Positions 54,361 through 64,000 of a DNA stretch of 64,000 nt are shown piece by piece. Numbering within the stretch: position 1 is the stretch's first letter; every line of letters begins with the position of its first letter. The position numbers and the translations under genes were made by a program. Location: NCBI RefSeq assembly GCF_963422355.1, contig NC_085085.1, positions 13,509,485 through 13,573,484 on the forward strand, given 5' to 3'. The notes under the pieces are model-generated. The model saw only the letters and a list, made by a program, of their open reading frames with translations, was not told the origin of the DNA and did not search any database. This DNA is from Corticium candelabrum (taxonomy: Eukaryota > Porifera > Homoscleromorpha > Homosclerophorida > Plakinidae).

Positions 54361-55645
54361 GTTTTGGTTTTAGCTTTTAATACGAGTTTGGTTTTAGCTA
54401 GATAAAGTTTCTAAGCACTGGCCGTAAACAAGAGCTGTCGACTTTTTTCACAAGGACAAAGTACCGTAGTGTAGCTTGAAAATATCATGTGTAGTGGACT
54501 TACATCAAGTTTAGCCTTAATTAATTCCCAATTTAATTATTAGCCTTTAGAGTAAACTGGTGCATGAACATGCTTTGATCTGATTGAGTGTTGTCAACAT
54601 GCATTGTTCAGACATAATGCAGCTATGTTAGATTTGCTTCTAAAAAGTAAACATCCAGGGCTCTGTTTTCTGACATTTACTGTATGTAAAAGGCTTGGTG
54701 AGACAACCTGCGATAACAGTGTACTTTTCCTTAATTAATGTTGCTTGCAGCACAGAAGTTAACAGGATTATTTTTGATGTTAGAAACTGCTTGAGGATAG
54801 ACAGCCTCGAATTACACTTCAAGACATACAAAATGTTAGACTGAAGTCAGCAAACGTGACGCGAACTCGCCAGGTGTAGTTGAGCGCTGTTGTAAATGGA
54901 ATTCTTTGTCATTGTTATCTTCGACTTTTCTGATTTAGCTACAGAAACGAGATTGCTTGCCAGTGGTTACATTATCAGACCTACAAAGTGTCTCACTGAA
55001 ACGAGTCTCTAAGAAATCAAAGTCTCCACATGCAAGGACATTGAAATGGTACAATATGTCATTATGTACTCTTACTCATTGTACTGTACAGTCGATTTGT
55101 GCAATTTTAGTCCTGAAGTTCTTGAATTTCGTAAATTATTAAGGAAACGGGATGTAGCAAGGTGAGCTTATCCCACTGCAGTCATATTATTACACCATAT
55201 ATCCAATGTTAGTGATGGGTGGTCACAGTGTTTTGGATGTGATTGGTAGTAACGAATAATAAACCTTCCGATGTAATTTTGTTGTTTCTAGGTCTCCTGG
55301 TGGTACACCATTGGTCTCTAAGGCACATGACTGCGGCGAAGGATTAACCCCATTGATGACTCGGGCACTCAGGAGAAAGTTTAAGGTGAGACTATTGCTC
55401 TTCAAGAAATAACGTACTGCTTTGCATTAATTGTCAGTAGGTTTTTCATAATGCATTGAATTAGGCCATAGTAGTAACTTCATTTGGTTTCGGTGCTCTG
55501 ACAAGAAAATGTTTCTGTGTTGTTTGCATATGTGCAGAGTACATATCCCTACTCTCCTTATGTCACATCTGTTGTAGAAGGGTATAGATATACAAGTAGT
55601 ATTTTGCCAGGTAGGAAAACTAACCAATTGCAAGGGAAGAACTAG
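52925..55645 (+). CDS. PRR11: Proline-rich protein 11 homologue
   Basis: In mammals PRR11 is a nuclear/cytoplasmic cell-cycle-linked protein needed for S-G2/M progression; its biochemical action is unsettled. Seven exons: 52925-53179, 53447-53728, 54784-54873, 54939-55048, 55111-55161, 55292-55385, 55538-55645, giving 329 residues (human 360). A Lys/Arg-rich N-terminus ([15 protein letters not shown], a likely nuclear signal) comes first. A conserved [11 protein letters not shown] segment with a predicted coiled coil follows ([16 protein letters not shown]). Then come a polyproline run encoded by (CCT/CCA)n at 53617-53661, two [12 protein letters not shown] / [12 protein letters not shown] repeats, and the signature SPGGTPL ... 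[14 protein letters not shown]. Order and motifs match vertebrate PRR11 closely. The first exon extends open past 53179, but a GT donor there gives the conserved junction. Confidence 0.9.
54308..54359. repeat. (TG)n microsatellite in PRR11 intron 2
   Basis: A pure TG tract of about 50 bases. It lies in the 1.05-kb intron between the polyproline exon and the first SDLQ-type exon, which otherwise shows no coding content. Confidence 0.9.
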
Positions 55646-58600
55646 GGCAAACGTTATAACTGACAGGCATTCTTAAAACTTTGCATGTAGTTGTTACTTG
55701 GCTTGGGTACACGTTGGTACACTTGAAACCCGAGTGTCATTAACAACTGGGATTGGAACATATCGTTCATGTAGGAATAATATACATGGTTTTGATCATT
55801 ACTGCATTGTTTATCATTATCAATGAATGGTAGGTACAGTTACGCAGAACCTTTCTTCTACTCTATGTAGATGTGGTAACTTGTTATTAACTAATATGAC
55901 ATAGTTCAGTAGAGGTTATCTTAGTATGGTTGTGCTTAGAAGATGTAGTATACAAGTGCGATCAATCAGTGAACACTTTCTTGAAAACCAAGATTATTGC
56001 TAGGGCATAATGTCTGATTGACTTTTTTTTGTGGAATAGAATACTCGATCTCCGTCATTGTCTCCGCATCTAGAGATGTGAATCACATGAGCATCATAGC
56101 AGTGGTGTCAGTTTTAGTGTTGACATGTGGTGGTGGCAGTTTACAATAGCTCTCACAACAAGTTCATCAGCTAGACATGAAATAGCGGGTGCGAATAGTG
56201 TGATTATTATGTGACTTGTGGTAACAGGTTGATTATGAATTTTATGTTGATTTAATCAATTTTTGTCAAGCATTGGTTGTTTTGAATTCGTTATTTTACA
56301 GTTTACATTTAGATCTATTATGTTCATTATACATGCCATTTACATGCGTCATGTTAATTTAATTTATTACTTAATTAAATTAGATTTGTAAATTGGATGG
56401 CAATTAAACCTGAGGACTTAGTCCGACTATTTACCAAGTGTACTCTTAAAGAGTCAACACAGTCACTCACCACGTAATTAAATAGTGGTCAATCTTTTGG
56501 TAATTTGCTCACATGGACAATCATGTGGCTGCTCTAGAAGCACTCACAGTAAACATTTGATATATAGCAACTCCATCTTTGATTGTACCCTGCATACTTA
56601 AAATAATAATTATGAACTTTTTGTTAATCATTAATTTGTTAGTATCTCATTTCCTTGATGTATTTTAGTAAAATGCATAGTGTTTTAAAAGGATTTCTTA
56701 TAACGGTGTCTTCTTAACTTTTGGATGATACCTGAAGAATCTGTGTTGAACGTTCTTTCAGGCAGTCGTGGTGTATTGCATCTTCTAAAAGCGTTAGTCC
56801 CACCTCATGATTTTGAACTCAAAAGAACCATGCATTCAAACGTTAGAACATGCGGCATCTGTTGCAGAGCACAGAGTGTGAAATAACGGTCAAGACGACT
56901 TTGGTCGGACAAAATAAGCTATTTTTGATAATTGGCTGTTGTAAACGGCATCGCCAGTCTGACGTTTGCTATCTGACATGAAGAACAAGGCTTTTCCACT
57001 GCACCATGATCACTACATGTATACTCTAGGGTGGCACTTTCTCTTCAAAGTGTGACGTATAGTAATGATTTAAATGCTTCAAGATGGACTCGCGAGGAGC
57101 ATACACTAAGAGGAGATAGAGGAGACCGAGAATGAGTAGCAGGAGGTGACCTTATGGCATGTCAAGAGTCTCTAGGCAGGCTCGCTAAGTCTTCTATAGC
57201 TACTGGATTGTTAAAAACAGTTCTATGATATGTTTGGTACAGTACTTGGAAACACTACTGACTAATATATCGATCATTACTTGAAAAGAACTGAGCAAGT
57301 AATGCATCACTCATTTTTTTGTTGGGTAGCAATATCTACGTGAAAGAGTTTACCTTCTAGTTTCCTCCTCCTCTTCTTCCCTGTCATCTGATTGACGAGC
57401 TGGTTGACTACTGAAGCTGGGAAATTGCTGCATTTTGCGGCATATCCTTGGACGCGACGCGACGCAAAGTGTATTGTGAACTAGGCTTATACGTAGACGG
57501 GGTTCAGTTTCCACCCAATCTCTGGCAGGCTGGCTGGCTGGGCATATATTGGTGTCCCGCCTCAGGAATAGTATTGTTCTTTTTATCACATCGGGTATTG
57601 GTGCAGTTCCCATCTTAGGGCAAACACATAGAGACCAACATATTAGAAAACACTACTTCAACTACAACTGCACATACACACATCTTAAACACATAACTAC
57701 TCTAGAGCACTCTAACTCACTATGTTACCGCTATGCATTTTACAATTTCATTTACGGAATGCAAAGTCCTCGTCATAAAATGTCATTGATTTTTGTTCAT
57801 TTTGTCGAATGCCTCTAGCTAGACCAATCTCCCATTCTGTCTGTTTAATACTGACTCTCTGTTGTTCATGGATCCCTAGGTCACGTCTAGCTCCTTTTCT
57901 GTAAGCTCTGACAGGCTGTGACATTGGGCTTCACATTATATGCTGTTCACTTCAGTGACGCGGCGCGGAAACCGCTGACATCCTCAGCGCGAACGTGTTG
58001 CCGAGCCGTAGTCTCTGCAACTGTGCAATGGTAATGACAGTACCCGGATAAACTTGCCCACGTGATTTCGTGCTAGGTTATGATTGGGCCAAGTTCAACG
58101 GAAGCGTGAGGTTTTCCGCTAGTCTATCCTCAGCGGTACAGTGTACGCCGACGCTTGCCGCTTGGCCGCGCGGCACAATGTTACCATTTTCGTTCATTTC
58201 TGATGAGCGGCGTGCCGCTTGTTGCCGCTCAGGGTCCGGCAGCAGGACGCGGTGTAAGCGCATACTTTTGGAGTCCGGCAGTCACCGATACTTACTCATG
58301 GTAGTGTCCCCAACCCGTCTCGTGAACTGCTCGTAACACCGGTTGCCGACTGCTCCTTCCACCGACCGTACATACAGACAGGACAGAAGCGGATGCTACC
58401 GCTCCTACGAATTTGTCAACTCTTGTTGCATGGCAACGCTGGCAAGGGTGGTTCACAGTATACCGCCGGCTGGGTGCTCCTGCCCCACTGGCCGCTTCGT
58501 TCCCCTTGCCCTAGAGCCTCCATTTAAACCAATCGCGGCACAGCATAGAAGTGCAATACCGCGCCGGGGAATACTGGAGTCGCCCCAATAGTTTGGCATG

Positions 58601-58991
58601 CACCATTGACACGTGACTGCTGGGCCCCTAGCTACTTCGTATCTTTTATACATACATAAGTCCAATTGTGAACCAGGCTTTACAACACCTGCCGCTCGGA
58701 TGAACGGCAGTCCGTTCGCGCTACTGGCAGCCACTCACACGATCGGCTCATTCATGTATTGTAAACCAGGCTTTGCTAGAGAAGTGTACTGAGGTACAGC
58801 GCTGCATGTGCATGCTATCGTCGATTTTGATCTGAGTCACGTGTATGTGCAAGAAATTCACCGACACAATGAAGGCTATACATAAACTCCAACATACATA
58901 ATACAATGGTAATGCAGTCACCTGTAGCTATCAGACAGCAAACATGATTAGTTGACTTGTTCAAGTATGTTACACGAATACATCTATACTG
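55646..58991. other. Intergenic, PRR11 to mucin-like gene
   Basis: The left half (to about 57340) is AT-rich with no exon called. A minus-strand ATG frame at 57350-57613 encodes 87 residues with an acidic end but has no recognisable family. From about 57940 to 58830 the sequence is markedly GC-richer, with many CpG. It contains repeated words resembling TTGTGAACCAGGCTT at 57474, 58666 and 58752, probably ends of degraded DNA transposons. Two CACGTG boxes lie at about 58049 and 58610. Confidence 0.45.
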
Positions 58992-60484
58992 TCAGGACAA
59001 GGAATACATTACAATTACTAGAAATATGCTTAGCACAATGGCAATCGCTGATGTCGCTCTCCATGCCGTCTTTGAGCCTGCCACAAATGGACGGTGGTGT
59101 TATGTACTAATACTCAGTGGTTGCTACTCCTCTTTTGTTTCTTACCAGATGGTGTGGCTGTTACAATTGACGTGACATTGCCTGTGCTTGGTGACTCTGT
59201 GGCGTCTGCAGATGTAGAAGCAGCTAATAACATAGTTGGTAATTAATCGGCAACAGGAAGTTGTGTGCCGGTAGGTACTTTTAGGGTGCATTTTCTTATT
59301 CTCCACCAGCTAATCCGGTTGAAGTTGTGGACCTCTATATTGAGTAAGGTATAGAGCATTTCTTTATCTAGGTCTTCAACCAATGCAGAATCGGTGGAGC
59401 TCAACTGAAATCCACCAGCTGTAATCCAGTAGGCTGGATTAGTTGGTTGAGCTCCACTGATTCTGGTTGAAGACCTAGATAAAGAAATGCTACCTCACCC
59501 AATAGAGGTCTACAACCTTAACCGGATTAGCTGATGGAATGTGTCCTTACTAGACTGTTGAGCAGGAGGGTTCGTTGCAGTGGACGCATTCGCCGCGTTT
59601 GTCGTGGCTGAAGCGTCCGTTGTGGCCTCTGTGTCTGAAGCGTTTGTGGCTGCCGCAGTTAGTAAAGCGTTTGTGGCTGCCGCAGTCGCTGGTGCGTTTG
59701 TGGCTGCCGCAGTCGCTGGCGCGTTTGTGGCTGAAGCGTTTGTGGCTACCGCAGTGGTTGAAGCGTTTGTGGCTGCCGCAGTAGTTGGCGAGTTTGTGGC
59801 TGCCGCAGTGGCTGGCGCGTTTGCGGTTGTGGCTGCCGCAGTCGCTGAAGCGGTTGTGGCTGCCGCAGTGGCTGAAGCGGTTGTGGCTGCCGCAGTGGCT
59901 GGCGCGTTTGTGGCTGCCGCAGTAGTTGGCGAGTTTGTGGCTGCCGCAGTGGCTGGCGCGTTTGTGGCTGCTGCAGTTACTGAAGCGTTTGTGGCTGCCG
60001 CAGTTACTGAAGCGTTTGTGGCTGCCGCAGTGGCTGAAGCGTTTGTGGCTGTCGCAGTTGCTGAAGCGCTTGTGGCTGAAGCATTCGTGGCTGCCGCAGT
60101 AACTGAAGCGTTTGTAGCTGCCGAAGTGGCTGAAGCGTTATTGGTTGCGGCCTCCGTGGTCGCAGCGTTTGTTGTCGCTGCCGTGGTTGGAGCGTTTGTC
60201 GTCTGAGCGTTTGTTACTGCCGTCGTGGCTGCTGCCATGGTTGCGGCCAACATTGCTGTCGATGTCGGTTGGGCCGCATTTGCAGTCTGAATTGCTACCA
60301 AAACGCAAGGAATACGCACACACACACACACAATTTCGAATTTACTAGCTGTACCCGTCGTGATCAGCAAGAGACAACAGCACGCGACGGGTCTGACTGA
60401 AATGAAGAAACAAAGCGGCGGGAAAAAAGACGAACACTCATGTCCAGCGACGTCGGAGTTGGCGATATTACCTGAAAGTTTCAT
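58992..60484 (-). CDS. Secreted Ala/Thr/Asn-repeat mucin-like protein, probably GPI-anchored
   Basis: Five exons join in phase: 60472-60484, 60355-60396, 59551-60294, 59146-59205, 58992-59077, giving 314 residues. A signal peptide (MKLSVRPVACCCLLLITT...) spans the first two exons and the start of the third. Residues about 45-255 are tandem units of roughly nine residues (type ATNAPATAA), built from a 27-base DNA repeat with GCTGCCGCAGT as its core. Thr offers O-glycosylation and many NAS sequons offer N-glycosylation. The short exon 4 is Ser/Thr-rich. The last exon ends in a hydrophobic run (AIAIVLSIFLVIVMYSLS) right at the C-terminus with no cytoplasmic tail, as in GPI signals; a C-terminal membrane anchor is the alternative. 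Without splicing, the frame of exon 3 would run into a MITE and stop there. A surface-coat or adhesion role is inferred only. No homologue is recognised. Confidence 0.75.
59303..59537. mobile_element. Foldback MITE (hairpin) in intron 3 of the mucin-like gene
   Basis: Two inverted arms of about 100 bases (CCACCAGCTAATCCGGTT ... and its complement ending ATTAGCTGATGG) pair around a centre near 59420. Inner words such as CTTTATCTAGGTCTTCAACC match perfectly. No coding capacity and no certain target duplication are seen. Confidence 0.8.
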
Positions 60485-61029
60485 TCTAGTGTCGTAAAGT
60501 TGACGGCTCTTTTGTCGATTTGAAGGACGACCGTCTGGCAGAGCAGCTGGCGTTTGTAGGTAGATGACGTCACAGTGGTGACGGTGTGGATTGGTTGAGT
60601 CTCTAGGCCGCGCTTCTAGTTTGAGTCACTGTGTCGGTCTACTGGAAGACAACAAAAAAAATCAAAAATTAGTGAGCGTTTGTGTTCGTTTTATTTTTAT
60701 GCACTAAATTATTGGATACCGCTAGCAAATCATAGATAGACATTGTACACACGTACAGGACTCTGCCGCACCGTTCGTAGATGGCCTCGAAGTTCCAGAC
60801 CGAGAAAGCGCGATTTGTGGTCACGTGCTTTTCTCCAAATTGCTGCCTATGGCTTCGAAATTTATTATTTGCCTAACTAAATAGTAATGTAGGAGTTTTA
60901 TGGCAATTTTGGCCCTTCTTGTCAACTCGACTCTCTACTATCTATACATGCAGAGTATAGGCCTACTAAAATTTTTAGTTTAGATAGCTTTCATTTGAAG
61001 CGACGCTCGACAGAGGTTCACGTATTGCT
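60485..61029. other. Upstream region of the mucin-like gene
   Basis: Promoter-side sequence with a CACGTG at about 60823. No exon, RNA gene or repeat is recognised. Confidence 0.5.
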
Positions 61030-61376
61030 CAGTGGCGTAACTAGGCATGAGGCAGCCGAGGCAGTTGCCTCGGTAAATAAAATGGGTGTGGCGTTGCAAA
61101 AATTTTGCTAGATGTATCAGTTAGTAGATAACAGAAAAGACCGGGCATTCTAAGTGGCTTAGCTCTTTTATATATTCATTCATAGAGATGTGGGTGTGAG
61201 TAGAGAGAACGTCTTACGAAGATTTGATTGTACAGGACATTGTACAGGACAGTTGTTATTATAGAAGCTATGTTTACTTATATTATACATAAAGTAGGCT
61301 AGAGACAAAATATTGCTTAATTAATTAATTTATATAAACTTGCCTCGGTAAAATTTTAATGCTAGTTACGCCCTTG
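61030..61376. mobile_element. MITE with CAGTGGCGTAACTAG-type ends
   Basis: The left end CAGTGGCGTAACTAGG and the inverted right end CAAGGGCGTAACTAGC are flanked by ATTGCT on both sides (61024-61029 and 61377-61382). Inner GCCTCGGTAAA words are also inverted. The length is 347 bases. End sequences of this kind are common in animal hAT-like MITEs, though a 6-base duplication is short for hAT. Confidence 0.7.
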
Positions 61377-61439
61377 ATTGCTAGTACATGCCTCTTTCCC
61401 ACCCCACCCCCACTTGCTATACGGCAGTCGCTCCGCCTC

Positions 61440-62090
61440 CCCTGCGTAGAACGGTCCGTCGTGATACAGGACTTATGACCTAGAAAACGGATAACACAAA
61501 ACCATCGGCGTTTGCGACCGCATGTAGAAACTCACGTTGGACTTCGTGTGGATCTGTTCTCTTTACAGATGAGTCAGCATAGGTGCTCTGTACGGTTTGA
61601 TGAGAAGAATTTCTCCATGAATGCTGCGGCGATAGGGTCCAGCACGCGCGGCTAGTGTGATGGTCGATGTTGGCATGGTGAAACTGGAAGGTCGTTTGGA
61701 CAGCACGGTGTACCAACAGGTGCACATGCTTACAGACGCAGCGGCATTGAGACGACTTTGTCTTCCAGCAGGACAATGAGCCAATCCACACGTCTCGATC
61801 AACACAATGGCTACGTCTAGGCCAGCATGATCGACGTCACACTGCTAGACTGGCCGTTAAAACCGCTTGATGCCAATCCGATTGAGAACTTGTCATGCTG
61901 TCAGCTGTCGCCAATTGCAAGGAGCTCTGGAACGCTTTGCAGGAAGCACAGATTCCACCCATGCACGCGCGTGTCCAGAACTTGGCGGAAAATGTTCCGC
62001 GACGTCTGTAGATGCAATCAGTTGGGCGAGAGGCAGGAACATTCGATACTGAGGAACTGTTGAAGGGCTTCAATTTTCCTTTGCCACTCT
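61440..62090 (+). pseudogene. Tc1/mariner-type transposase remnant
   Basis: Plus-strand fragments in changing frames match a Tc1-family transposase in order. VLFTDES (first catalytic Asp, near 61568) comes first, then LEGRLDSTVYQQ, QQDNEPIHTS (second Asp, near 61770) and DWPLKPLDANPIENLS (near 61850-61885). NCKELWNALQEA...VQNLAENVPRRL follows near 61915-62010. Several frameshifts and stops are present and the N-terminal DNA-binding part is not recognisable. The inverted repeats were not found. The gene is inactive. Confidence 0.85.
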
Positions 62091-62763
62091 AAACCGTCTT
62101 TCTAGAAGCCACTCAAACAAAATCAGGGAGAGTCTTGCGCAGTCATGACGCGACAAACTTTTAGCTCCCGTTTCACTAAAACTATTTAGGGGTTACAGTT
62201 ACAGTGAGTATTCTCAAGAAACCTTGCAATCAACGAGGTAACTAATAAGTTCTTAGGAATATTGTGGTGAATTGTGACCTAATTATTGTGTATGTGTAGC
62301 GGAGTGTTCCTGTGATGGTCCAAGTCTGTACTTGCACGCCCGTAATATGACTGCTGTACAGTACGAACGGGAGAGTTCGAATACCCAAAAACGGATCCTA
62401 GACGTCATTATAACGTCATCACATACTGAAAGTGACAGGTAGGTTAAAGGTGTGTATATATAAATTACCGTAATCATTTACAAGTTGTACGAACTGTACA
62501 TTAGGTAATTTCGTATGTTTTATTTGACTACTTTATTACACTAGCAATTTGGCAAAGAAAATTTATGGGTTTGTGAAAGTATTGATATCTCTAGAACGCG
62601 TCATCTACAATGCAAAAACCTGCATGCGTGTCTGCTTTACATATCAACCTTTTTTGGATGAATATGAGTTATCTACAGAAGTCAGTCTCTTCATCACAAA
62701 AGTTCTCATTTAGTCGTGTAGCCGTGTCAGTGCCCTAGCGTTCATGATCACATTCACAGGATG

Positions 62764-62878
62764 TTAGGAAATGTCGGTGTACTCTGGCTGGATTACGGGT
62801 AGATTCTCTGTATTACTCTTTGTGTGTTCGTGCGTGCGTGCGTGTGTGTGTGTGTGTGCGCGTGTGTGTGTGTGTATG

Positions 62879-62913
<35 letters not shown>

Positions 62914-63016
62914 GTCTGTGTCTGTCTGTCTGTCTGTGTCTGTGTCTGTCTGTCTGTCTGTGTCTGTGTCTGTCTGTCTGTGCGTTTGTCTGTGTGCGTG
63001 CGTGCGTGTGTGTCTG

Positions 63017-63081
<65 letters not shown>

Positions 63082-63150
63082 TGTGTGTGTCTGTGTCTGT
63101 GTCTGTGTGTCTGTGTCTGTGTCTGTGTCTGTGTCTGTGTGTGCATACAA
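62764..63150. repeat. Compound (TG)n / (TCTG)n / (TGTCTG)n microsatellite
   Basis: A 330-base block grades from (TGCG)n and (TG)n through (TGTC)n and TCTGTG repeats to pure (TG)n and a TGTGTC run. Long Cys/Val/Ser frames on both strands are artefacts. No retrotransposon 3' end adjoins this array. Confidence 0.85.
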
Positions 63151-63382
63151 CGATAAATTAATTTACTAACAACTAATCTAATCTGCCCGTGCGGAGAACG
63201 GGATGGTGGGCTAGTTTCATATATATGTCTATACTCTCGTTGTGCTTTCTTGTTCAAGTTGTTGTCCCTGGAAAAATACTGGTATGTATCTTCAAGATTG
63301 ATTTGCTGCTGGCGATGTAGGTAAGGTGCAACTATACGCCTTAATTGTTACAAACAGTGTAATATTTTGAATTAATTAATAA

Positions 63383-63552
63383 TTAGCATCTGAAAATGTC
63401 GGTTCCTCTCAATGCTGAGCGGAACAAGTCGATGCGTCTGTTGTCCATCTTTACGTTTCTGATGCATCCTCGAAATCCGTGGGGATAGCGACTGTTCAAG
63501 AGCGCTTGGTATTCCGGTGAATTTTGCATATCGTATTTGATTGGAATGCCAC
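63383..63552 (-). CDS. Terminal exon of a laminin-G-domain protein (partial)
   Basis: The minus strand has an acceptor (CTCTAG, then exon from 63552). An open exon of 170 bases begins in phase 1 and ends at a TAA at 63383-63385. It encodes 56 residues containing HGFRGCIRNVKMDNRRIDL and ending in a Cys right before the stop, the typical C-terminal half of a laminin G-like module (FxGCI...I.. then a final Cys). Upstream exons must lie above 63553, but none was found before the window ends, so most of the gene is outside. Neurexin-, agrin- or laminin-like proteins are all possible. Confidence 0.7.
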
Positions 63553-64000
63553 CTAGAGAACAAACAGTGAGGTTTTCTGAAAGGCGGCTAAAAGATTAGT
63601 CAATATAAGTCCACTGTACGTGCATGTGTTATGTACTTTAATCTTTGCTCGTCAATCACTATGAGTGTTTACAACTTAAAACTAGTCGGATACTACTTTT
63701 AGTTATCATTCACGTGATCTTTTGCTATCTGCAATGCTACAGAGAGGCACAATGTTTGTCTCTCTTAGTGAGTGTTACAACAAGAAGCAACATGCAGTAG
63801 TTAGGTTGCTCAAACTGTATATACCCATGTCCTTTCCCATCACAGCTAAGGGAGGGATTTACTGGCTGAACGTAACAGGAAGCAATCATATTATGCATGG
63901 AGACATGAAATAACCGATTAGCTACAGGAAGCTGACGTCTGAGACGACAGATTCAAGTAATCTGTAATACATGTATGCATTCAAGTTTGTGTAAGGATAT
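63553..64000. other. Right edge of the window
   Basis: Likely intron of the laminin-G gene. A CACGTG occurs at about 63713. A plus-strand frame at 63722-63913 shows no family resemblance. Confidence 0.4.

Noticed and set aside
57350-57613. Minus-strand ATG frame of 87 codons (MGTAPIPDVIK...)
   Set aside because: Only a long frame with an acidic low-complexity end; no recognisable domain and no partner exon found. Kept only as a note.
59580-60206. Plus-strand Val/Ala-repeat open frame of 208 codons
   Set aside because: It is the antisense shadow of the minus-strand repeat protein, with no start context, signal peptide or splice support of its own.
62283-62410. tRNA gene (GTTCGAATACC resembles a B box)
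   Set aside because: No matching A box, anticodon arm or acceptor pairing could be drawn around it.

Overview
The window is animal nuclear DNA. Genes are split by many short introns (often 50-60 bases), and the set includes metazoan genes such as MED13 and PRR11. The DNA is AT-rich, full of (TG)n/(AC)n and (TGTC)n microsatellites and of degraded transposons. A sponge or other early-branching invertebrate fits the compact, intron-rich style, but the species cannot be fixed from the sequence. All gene models were spliced by hand; reading phases close across every intron and the lengths match the known families.

Layout. 1-1575: microsatellites. 1576-4050 (+): TP53I3/PIG3-type quinone oxidoreductase, 10 exons. 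4150-5766 (-): short-chain dehydrogenase, converging on the first gene. 6325-8406 (-): phytanoyl-CoA dioxygenase family enzyme. It is divergent from argininosuccinate lyase at 8570-13912 (+, 20 exons, 464 residues, the same length as human ASL). 14363-28522 (+): an 835-residue single-pass receptor with four thrombospondin type-1 repeats and a long cytoplasmic tail. Its introns hold a nest of non-LTR retrotransposon copies (15.3-25.1 kb) set in (TGTC/GACA)n arrays, one of them split by a Mutator-like element carrying a RecQ-like helicase fragment. 30437-49300 (+): MED13, 19 exons, 1911 residues, with several MITEs in its introns. 50115-52840 (-): short-chain acyl-CoA dehydrogenase (ACADS), head to head with PRR11 (52925-55645, +) across only 84 bases. 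58992-60484 (-): a secreted, probably GPI-anchored, Ala/Thr/Asn repeat protein. 61440-62090 (+): a decayed Tc1/mariner transposase. 63383-63552 (-): the terminal exon of a laminin-G-domain gene that continues past the right edge.

The genes form no operon-like pathway. Several are metabolic: beta-oxidation (ACADS), possibly fatty-acid alpha-oxidation or another PhyH reaction, the urea/arginine pathway (ASL), and NAD(P)H redox enzymes. Most promoters share a CACGTG E-box close to the start codon, and two gene pairs share very short bidirectional promoters. The most unusual content is the retrotransposon family whose copies, in tandem, begin and end in (GACA)n arrays; the Pack-MULE-like element with a perfect 9-base target duplication; the TSP1 receptor with tyrosine motifs; and the mucin-like repeat protein.
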